This document shows, piece by piece, positions 5,967-11,014 of a DNA stretch of 11,014 nt. The translations under genes and the position numbers were made by a program. The notes beneath the pieces are model-generated. The model saw only the letters and a program-made list of their open reading frames with translations. It ran no database searches and was not told the origin of the DNA. The DNA is from Clostridiaceae bacterium (lineage in GTDB: Bacteria > Bacillota > Clostridia > Saccharofermentanales > UBA5734). The number at the start of each line of letters is the position of its first letter. The first letter of the stretch is position 1. The stretch lies in NCBI GenBank assembly GCA_012522285.1, contig JAAYKS010000305.1, positions 1-11,014 of the forward strand, written 5' to 3'.

Positions 5967-8019
5967 CTTCCCCTCCCTGTCCACTGACCGCAGATCCGGC
6001 CTTCTCCCTTGTCTCTCCCGTCACGTACGCCTCCCTGCGTGGCTGCGTGGCGGCCAGCCAGACCAGCAACACCGACAGATCCGCGGGTGACACCCCGGAG
6101 ATCCGGCCGGCCTGTCCGACCGAAAGGGGACGGAGACGTGCGAGTTTTTGCCGGGCTTCCAGCCGTAGCCCGGAGATCGAAGCGTACTCGATGTCCGGCG
6201 GCAACAGGGTTTCCTCCATGCGGCGGAACCGCGCGATCCGGGTTTCCTCGATCCGGAGGTATCCTTCATATTTGACCGCGATCTCGACCTGGACGCGTAC
6301 CGCGCGGGGGAGGTCGGGGCGTTCCGGATCGGCTGGGGCGAGCGCTTCGTAGGTGACTTCGGGACGGCGCAGCAGGTCGGCCATCGCCACCCCGCCCGAC
6401 ACCGGCGCACTCTCCAGGGTCTCGAGCAGCCGGTTGACCGCCGCGGGTACGAGGCGGAGGGCGCGGACCCGGGCGATTTCGGCCTCCACCTGGGCGGCCT
6501 TGCGGCGAAAACGTTCCCAGCGCACGTCATCGACCAGCCCAATCTCCCGCCCGATCGGCGTCAGCCTGAGATCCGCGTTGTCCTGCCGCAGCAGCAGCCG
6601 GTATTCCGCGCGGGCGGTCATCATGCGATAGGGCTCCGGGGTGCCCTTGATCACCAGATCGTCGATCAGCACCCCGATGTAGGCCTGAGACCGGTCCAGC
6701 ACCACAGGCGGCTTGTCCTGGAGCGCACGCGCGGCGTTGATGCCCGCCATCAACCCCTGTGCGGCGGCCTCTTCATACCCGGAAGACCCGTTCACCTGTC
6801 CCGCACCGTACAGCCCCGCCACCGTGCGGGTCTCCAGCGAGGGCCACAGACAGGTCGGATCCAGGCAGTCATATTCGATCGCATAGGCGCTGCGCATGAT
6901 CCGGACGTGCTCCAGTCCGGGCATCGAACGCACCATCCGGGCCTGCACGTCCTCGGGCATGCTGCTCGAAGCCCCCTGCAGATACATTTCGATGGTGTCC
7001 CGTCCGGTCGGCTCGACAAACACCTGGTGTCGTTCCTTGTCGGGAAACTTGACATATTTGTCTTCCAGCGAGGGGCAATACCGCGGTCCCGTGCCCTGGA
7101 TCACACCGCTGAAGAGCGGAGACCGCCCGAGGTTTTCGACCACAGCCTCCCGGGTTTCCGGGGTCGTCCAGGTCATCCAGCAGGGGGTCTGCCGGATGCC
7201 CGGCCAGTCCGGCCGGTCTTCGTTGTCAAACGAGAAGGGTGTCGGCTCCGCGTCCCCCTCCTGCACGGCCATCACCCCGTAGTCGATCGATCCTCCGTCC
7301 ACTCGGACCGGCGTGCCGGTTTTGAACCGCATGACCGGAAGCCCCAGAGCCAGAAGCGAAGCCGACAGCCCGCGGGAGGGGAACAGTCCGTCCGGCCCCG
7401 CGTCCACGACCACTTCGCCGGTGATGGTGCGGGCCTCGAGATAGGTGCCGGTCGCCAGGATGACCGCACGGGCCCGGTAGACCGCACGATTGCGCGTGAG
7501 GATCCCCGCCACCCGATGGCGCGATGCGGCTCCCTCCGCCTCCGGCCGGGCAGGGTCCGCCACGGGTTCCGTGAGCAGACAGACCGCTTCGGCCTGTCGC
7601 AGCCACAGTCTGTCCTGCCGTTCGACCACCTGTTTCATACCGGTCTGGTAGCGCCGGCGGTCAATCTGCGCGCGCGGGGAAAGCACTGCCGGACCCTTGG
7701 ACCGGTTGAGCATCCGCATCTGCAGCAGGGTGCGGTCCGCGACACGCCCCATCTCCCCGCCCATCGCGTCGATTTCGCGCACGAGCTGTCCTTTGGCGGT
7801 CCCTCCGATGCTGGGATTGCAGGGCATGTTGGCGACCGCGTCGAGATTCATCCCGAGCAGCAGGGTTTCACACCCCAGCCGGGCCGCCGCGAGCGCGGCT
7901 TCGCACCCCGCGTGGCCCGCGCCGACCACGATGACGTCAAATGCTCCCGCGTCGAAAGCATACGGGAGAGCCAGTGCTTCTTCAAAAGTCGGGATCGGGT
8001 TTCCCCAAGTGTCATCCAT
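5941..8019 (-). CDS. mnmG: tRNA uridine-5-carboxymethylaminomethyl modification enzyme MnmG (GidA)
   Basis: A 692-residue FAD protein that works with MnmE to place the 5-carboxymethylaminomethyl group on wobble uridine 34 of certain tRNAs. FAD-binding VVGAGHAGCEAA lies at 31-42. Cys67 in MPCNPSIGG and Cys315 in GPRYCPSLEDK match the two functional cysteines known from E. coli (47 and 277). NGSSGYEEAAAQG and the AEYRL motif are present. EMYLQGASSSMPEDVQ resembles clostridial MnmG. It is longer than the usual 620-630 residues, with about 25 extra residues before the FAD fold, an insertion at about 151-168 and a tail of about 30 polar residues. The start is the only in-frame option after an upstream TGA. 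Its ribosome binding site is weak and distant (GAGAAGG about 14 bases away). The gene lies 47 bases after mnmE and overlaps rsmG by 26 bases. Confidence 0.97.
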   Translation of the reverse strand: MDDTWGNPIPTFEEALALPYAFDAGAFDVIVVGAGHAGCEAALAAARLGCETLLLGMNLDAVANMPCNPSIGGTAKGQLVREIDAMGGEMGRVADRTLLQMRMLNRSKGPAVLSPRAQIDRRRYQTGMKQVVERQDRLWLRQAEAVCLLTEPVADPARPEAEGAASRHRVAGILTRNRAVYRARAVILATGTYLEARTITGEVVVDAGPDGLFPSRGLSASLLALGLPVMRFKTGTPVRVDGGSIDYGVMAVQEGDAEPTPFSFDNEDRPDWPGIRQTPCWMTWTTPETREAVVENLGRSPLFSGVIQGTGPRYCPSLEDKYVKFPDKERHQVFVEPTGRDTIEMYLQGASSSMPEDVQARMVRSMPGLEHVRIMRSAYAIEYDCLDPTCLWPSLETRTVAGLYGAGQVNGSSGYEEAAAQGLMAGINAARALQDKPPVVLDRSQAYIGVLIDDLVIKGTPEPYRMMTARAEYRLLLRQDNADLRLTPIGREIGLVDDVRWERFRRKAAQVEAEIARVRALRLVPAAVNRLLETLESAPVSGGVAMADLLRRPEVTYEALAPADPERPDLPRAVRVQVEIAVKYEGYLRIEETRIARFRRMEETLLPPDIEYASISGLRLEARQKLARLRPLSVGQAGRISGVSPADLSVLLVWLAATQPRREAYVTGETREKAGSAVSGQGGEDEKTAAPL
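5970..5978 (-). promoter_or_regulatory. Ribosome binding site of rsmG inside mnmG
   Basis: AGGGAGGGG on the minus strand, within the last codons of mnmG, precedes the ATG at 5966 by three bases after the last G and by about eight from the GGAGG core. It favours 5966 over the upstream GTG at 5984, which would lack this signal. Confidence 0.75.
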
Positions 8020-8066
8020 CGGTCTACTTCATTCCTTCTCCGGGAGGCCGCGCGGCACCGGTCGAT

Positions 8067-9587
8067 TCATTTGCCGACGCAAAAACGGGAAAACACCGTG
8101 TCGACAATCCGGTCGGACACCGCGTCGCCGGTGATCTCGGCGAGGTGCTCCGCAGCTTCCCGCAGGAGTGCCGACACCATGTCGGGCGGGAGCGCGGGCC
8201 GTCCCGCGGCGCCTGCCTCCAGTGCCTCCCGCGCCTGCCGGAGCGACTGCAGCGCATCGGCCGCACAACGCGCGTGGCGCGCGTTGACCAGCAGCACCTC
8301 GTCCCCTTCGGGAGCCTCCGCCTCTTCATAGACCGAGCGGATCGCGGCACGGATCGCTCCCAGCCCCTCGCCGGTCACAGCCGAGAAGGGCAAAACCTCC
8401 GGCGCGCCTTCTCCGAGGCTCTCGCGGAGCGCCTGCGCATACGCGAGGCTGCCTCCGATGTCCACCTTGCCCGCGACAACCACGACCCGCGCCCGCGCGG
8501 CGGCTGCAAGGATCGCCTGTCGCTCCGCATCGTCCGGCGGGGTGTCGTCCTGCGTCTGTCCGAACGGTTCGCCATCGGTTGGGGATGGCGGTTCGCCATC
8601 GTGCGGGGTTGACACCCAGAACACCAGGTCCGCGCGCCCGATCGCGTCGATGGAGCGTTCCACCCCCAGCCGTTCGATCCGGTCCCCGGTCTCCCGCATC
8701 CCCGCGGTATCGACCAGCCGGACCGGGAGCCCGTCCACGTCCACGACCTCTTCGACCGTGTCGCGGGTCGTGCCGGCGATTTCGGTCACGATGGCCCGTT
8801 CATATCCCGCAAGCCGGTTTAACAGCGACGACTTGCCCACGTTGGGGCGACCCGCGATGACGATGGTCAGCCCTTCCCGGAGCATACGCCCCCGGACATG
8901 TGTGGCTTCGAGCGTGGCCATGCGATCCGTCAGCGCTCCCACGTCCCGCAGAAGCCCTTCCTGCGCCGTGTCGGCCTCTTCGTGTTCCGGATACTCGATG
9001 CTCATTTCCAGCCGGCCCAGCAAGAGATACAGGTCCTCCGCGATCCCGCGCACATGCCTGGACAGCGCCCCGCCCAGCTGGGAAGCGGCCGCACGGGCCG
9101 TCCGCGCGGCGGAAGCCTGGATCAGGTCCATCACCGCTTCGGCCTGGGACAGGTCCATTTTCCCATGGAGAAACGCCCGGCGGGAAAACTCCCCCGGGCC
9201 TGCGGGTTGCGCACCTGCGGACACCAGCACGTCGAAGATCCTGCGCTTGACCGCGTTGCCTCCGTGGCAGGAGATCTCGATCAGTTCCTCTCCGGTATAG
9301 GAGCGCGGGGCGGCAAAGCGGGTCAGCACCACCTCGTCGACCACGGACCCGTCCGTGGGATCCAGTATGCGGCCCACCCGGCAGGTGCGCCCCTCCATCC
9401 GGGACACCGCACCTTGCCCGGCAGTGGATCCGGGCAGCGCGAACACCCGGTCCGCGATCGCGACCGCGTCCGGTCCGGTCATCCGCACGACGGCGATCGC
9501 GCCGGTCCCGGGGGGCGTTGCGACCGCCGCGACGGTAGTGGTGTCCAATGGGGCGGCGTAGGGTGAATCCGCGTGGCGGTCCTGCAC
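8067..9587 (-). CDS. mnmE: tRNA modification GTPase MnmE (TrmE)
   Basis: A 506-residue GTPase, partner of MnmG in wobble-uridine modification. The N-terminal folate-binding domain begins with TVAAVATPPGTGAIAVVR at about 18-35. The G domain has a P-loop GRPNVGKSS (246-254) with the potassium-binding Asn, TTRD (273-276), DTAG (293-296) and a normal SAVTGEG G5 motif. The C-terminus ends with CVGK (503-506), the family's catalytic FC[IV]GK. The G4 motif reads GKVD (373-376) instead of NKxD, an unusual loss of the guanine-binding Asn. An insertion at about 330-365, starting with two copies of an eight-residue DGEP unit, makes it some 50 residues longer than E. coli MnmE (454). The frame also offers GTG at 9599, but that codon lies inside the ribosome binding site AAGAGGTGAG; the GTG at 9587, seven bases after it, is the better start. 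Confidence 0.97.
   Translation of the reverse strand: MQDRHADSPYAAPLDTTTVAAVATPPGTGAIAVVRMTGPDAVAIADRVFALPGSTAGQGAVSRMEGRTCRVGRILDPTDGSVVDEVVLTRFAAPRSYTGEELIEISCHGGNAVKRRIFDVLVSAGAQPAGPGEFSRRAFLHGKMDLSQAEAVMDLIQASAARTARAAASQLGGALSRHVRGIAEDLYLLLGRLEMSIEYPEHEEADTAQEGLLRDVGALTDRMATLEATHVRGRMLREGLTIVIAGRPNVGKSSLLNRLAGYERAIVTEIAGTTRDTVEEVVDVDGLPVRLVDTAGMRETGDRIERLGVERSIDAIGRADLVFWVSTPHDGEPPSPTDGEPFGQTQDDTPPDDAERQAILAAAARARVVVVAGKVDIGGSLAYAQALRESLGEGAPEVLPFSAVTGEGLGAIRAAIRSVYEEAEAPEGDEVLLVNARHARCAADALQSLRQAREALEAGAAGRPALPPDMVSALLREAAEHLAEITGDAVSDRIVDTVFSRFCVGK
8553..8600 (-). repeat. Imperfect 24-base tandem duplication inside mnmE
   Basis: A 13-base exact match, CGGTTCGCCATCG on the plus strand, occurs at 8565-8577 and 8589-8601, 24 bases apart. 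The protein therefore contains two consecutive eight-residue units, DGEPPSPT and DGEPFGQT, in a loop just before the G4 motif. The period is a multiple of three, so the frame is kept. Confidence 0.75.
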
Positions 9588-9594
9588 TGGTTTT

Positions 9595-9604
9595 CTCACC
9601 TCTT
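9595..9604 (-). promoter_or_regulatory. Ribosome binding site deciding the mnmE start
   Basis: AAGAGGTGAG on the minus strand has a seven-base run (GAGGTGA) complementary to the 16S rRNA tail. Its end is seven bases before the GTG at 9587. The other in-frame GTG, at 9599-9597, forms part of the site itself and so can hardly be the start. Confidence 0.75.
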
Positions 9605-9605
9605 G

Positions 9606-9651
9606 AAAAAAGCGAAACGGCCGCGGGACGCGATGTGCGTCCCGAAACCGT
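9606..9651 (-). terminator. Terminator-like or attenuator hairpin between jag and mnmE
   Basis: On the minus strand an eight-pair stem CGGGACGC/GCGTCCCG (9624-9644, five-base loop) is extended by an outer ACGG/CCGT helix after a three-by-three internal loop. It is followed by TTCGCTTTTTT. The T run stops two bases before the mnmE ribosome binding site. The interrupted stem and split T tract make it weaker than a standard terminator, so partial termination or RNA processing is more likely than a complete stop. Confidence 0.45.
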
Positions 9652-9686
9652 CGCGTGTGGTTTTGTTTACGGGCAGTCGGGACGGG

Positions 9687-10430
9687 TTACTCCGCGGGAC
9701 TCTCCGCAAGTACGGCTTCTTCCACTTCCTCCGCGGGTGCGACGATGACCCGGCGCTCCGGATCGACGCCTTCGCTGAACGTCATGACGCCCGGATACCC
9801 CTGCAGCGCGGTGTGCACCACGCGGCGCTCCGCGGGGTTCATCGGCTCCAGCGAATACCGGCTGCCGCTGCGTGCCACCTTGGCGGCGGTCCGCTCGGCC
9901 AGGCTGACCAGCGACGCTTCGCGCCGGCGGCGGTAACCTCCGATGTCCAGCACGACCCGCACCCGCTCTTCGCTGTTTTTGCAGGCCACGAGGGTGGACA
10001 GGTACTGCAGCGCGTCGAGGCTCTCGCCCCGGCGGCCAATGACCGCGCCGACATCGCTGCCGTCCACATCGATAAAGATCGTGGAGTCCTCGCGATAGGA
10101 GCTGATTTGCCCGCGGATCCCGATTCCGGCCAGCACACGGCTGACAAAGTCCACAGACGCGGTTTCTTCCGGGGATTCGGTTTCGCCTGTGTACTCTTCG
10201 TCATCTCCATAGTAGGTGGTGTCGACCGGCTCTTCCACCGCCTGGGGCACGGTTGCGCTTTCGAGCGTCACCAGCACCCGTGCGGGTTTGCGCCCGATGC
10301 CGAGGATACCGGCATCGCCTTCGTCCAGCACTTCGATGACGACGTCGTCGACGCTGGCCTGGAGTTCCTGCAGTGCACTGTCGATCGCCTCTTGGACGGT
10401 CTTAGCGCTCTTTTCAACAGACATGGCCAT
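9687..10430 (-). CDS. jag: RNA-binding protein Jag/KhpB (SpoIIIJ-associated)
   Basis: A 247-residue cytoplasmic RNA-binding protein. The Jag N-terminal domain lies at about 5-58 (KTVQEAIDSAL...GILGIGRKPARV). An acidic linker covers 65-92. A KH domain at about 93-165 has the loop IGRRGESLDALQYL (GRRG at 132-135). An R3H domain at 172-232 contains LEPMNPAERRVVH, with Arg202 and His206 forming the R-x3-H motif, and SEGVDPERR. In Firmicutes the gene typically follows yidC/spoIIIJ, and KhpB with KhpA binds RNA and influences cell elongation and division in streptococci; the role here is inferred. AAGGAGG at 10441-10447 precedes the first ATG by ten bases; the second ATG two codons later is less well placed. 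It lies 80 bases after yidC, probably in the same transcript. Confidence 0.95.
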   Translation of the reverse strand: MAMSVEKSAKTVQEAIDSALQELQASVDDVVIEVLDEGDAGILGIGRKPARVLVTLESATVPQAVEEPVDTTYYGDDEEYTGETESPEETASVDFVSRVLAGIGIRGQISSYREDSTIFIDVDGSDVGAVIGRRGESLDALQYLSTLVACKNSEERVRVVLDIGGYRRRREASLVSLAERTAAKVARSGSRYSLEPMNPAERRVVHTALQGYPGVMTFSEGVDPERRVIVAPAEEVEEAVLAESPAE

Positions 10431-10440
10431 GGAACTATAT

Positions 10441-10447
10441 CCTCCTT
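10441..10447 (-). promoter_or_regulatory. Ribosome binding site of jag
   Basis: AAGGAGG on the minus strand lies ten bases before the ATG at 10430 and sixteen before the in-frame ATG two codons later. The shorter spacer favours the first ATG. Confidence 0.7.
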
Positions 10448-10510
10448 GCGGGTTGATTCGACGGAATGTGGACGCGGCGCGACGGTCTCCGGCTTTGTGG
10501 CCGGCTTACG

Positions 10511-11014
10511 TTACGATCCGGTCGACTGATTCACGGGAACGATCTGCGGCTTTGTTTTCTTTTTGGGAAAGCCGTAGAGGATCCAATAGATCGCATAGGA
10601 CTGTGCGATGCCCAGGATGTTGCCGACCACCCAGTACAAGCCCATCGCGGCAGGCATCGAGAAGGTAAAAAACACGATCATGAGGGGCATAAAGTACTTC
10701 ATGCTGCTCGTCATGGCTGCGGAGGGATCGTTATCGGGCGTCTGGCGCGCAGGATTCTTCTTGGCGAGCGCCTTTTGCTCCTTGAGTCGTTTCTGCGCCG
10801 GACTGGTCCACTCGGTCACCTTGGTCTGCAGGAACGTGGTCACCAGCGCGAGCAGCGGGATGAGCATCAACGGGAGATAAATTCCCATCTCCTCGCCAAA
10901 CAGCTTGGCGGGGCTGATTGTGGGGGTCGCGCCCAGATTGAGCCCGAGAAAGCTCATGTCGAGCAGGTCGGTCATTTTGAGCCATCCCTTGTTGACGACC
11001 TCGGCGACCGACTG
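10511..11014 (-). CDS. yidC: Membrane protein insertase YidC/Oxa1 (partial, C-terminal part)
   Basis: The last 167 codons of YidC, open to the right edge: the frame continues from the ATG at 10975 through 13 further codons (QSVAEVVNKGWLK) without a stop, so that ATG is internal. The protein inserts and folds membrane proteins, alone or with SecYEG. Visible are a membrane segment at GIYLPLMLIPLLALVTTFLQTK, a charged cytoplasmic loop (TSPAQKRLKEQKALAKK), and two closing segments around MKYFMPLMIVFFTFSMPAAMGLYWVVGNILGIAQ, the strongly conserved Oxa1-family block. A short basic tail (PKKKTK) follows. Position directly before jag is typical of Firmicutes. The start, any lipoprotein signal and the conserved arginine of the hydrophilic groove lie outside the window. 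Confidence 0.95.
   Translation of the reverse strand, partial: QSVAEVVNKGWLKMTDLLDMSFLGLNLGATPTISPAKLFGEEMGIYLPLMLIPLLALVTTFLQTKVTEWTSPAQKRLKEQKALAKKNPARQTPDNDPSAAMTSSMKYFMPLMIVFFTFSMPAAMGLYWVVGNILGIAQSYAIYWILYGFPKKKTKPQIVPVNQSTGS

Noticed and set aside
8026..8034. A minimal ATG-AAG-TAG frame just before mnmG, as a possible leader peptide
   Set aside because: It encodes only two residues and the purine-rich stretch before it is too close to its ATG to serve as a ribosome binding site. Nothing beyond its existence supports a role.
6907..8331. A 474-codon plus-strand open frame spanning the mnmG-mnmE junction
   Set aside because: It is antisense to two clear genes, has no family resemblance, and no ribosome binding site was noted. 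It is a composition artefact.
10439..10510. A short GCCGG/CCGGC hairpin between yidC and jag
   Set aside because: The stem is only five pairs, there is no T tract, and such pairs occur often by chance in this GC-rich sequence.

Overview
The window is a GC-rich (by eye a little over 60%) bacterial chromosomal segment in which every supported gene lies on the minus strand. In transcription order, right to left, it reads: yidC (its end only), jag/khpB, mnmE, mnmG, rsmG, gyrA, a coenzyme A-disulfide reductase fused to a rhodanese domain, and the start of a CcdA/DsbD-like membrane protein. The series yidC-jag-mnmE-mnmG-rsmG is the classic origin-proximal cluster of Firmicutes. Together with Jag, strong GGAGG-type ribosome binding sites and clostridial-looking sequence in MnmG, it suggests a GC-rich member of the Clostridia or a relative. 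That assignment is inference, and the species cannot be named from this sequence.

Right part (about 5.1-11.0 kb): YidC inserts membrane proteins and Jag is its RNA-binding partner gene. MnmE and MnmG together make the 5-carboxymethylaminomethyl group on the wobble uridine of certain tRNAs. RsmG methylates 16S rRNA near the decoding centre. mnmG and rsmG overlap by 26 bases, so they are probably translationally coupled. A terminator-like hairpin sits just ahead of the mnmE ribosome binding site, and a clear small terminator starts inside the rsmG stop codon.

Middle (2.3-5.1 kb): gyrA, the DNA gyrase A subunit, has its own extended -10 promoter and a strong terminator behind it, so it is an independent unit. 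The parA/parB genes that often follow rsmG are absent here.

Left part (1-2.25 kb): a thiol-redox unit with its own likely promoter. The CoA-disulfide reductase-rhodanese fusion is followed 71 bases later by a CcdA-like membrane electron carrier cut by the window edge. Two mutually exclusive hairpins sit in the gap between them.

I do not see a mobile element, CRISPR array, tRNA, rRNA or clearly novel multi-gene system. No gap between genes exceeds about 160 bases. The most unusual points are a glycine in place of the near-universal asparagine of the MnmE G4 (NKxD) motif, a small tandem duplication beside it, alanine/proline-rich insertions in three neighbouring RNA-modification proteins, a glutamine at the quinolone-critical position of GyrA, and the two possible RNA switches in leader or spacer regions.
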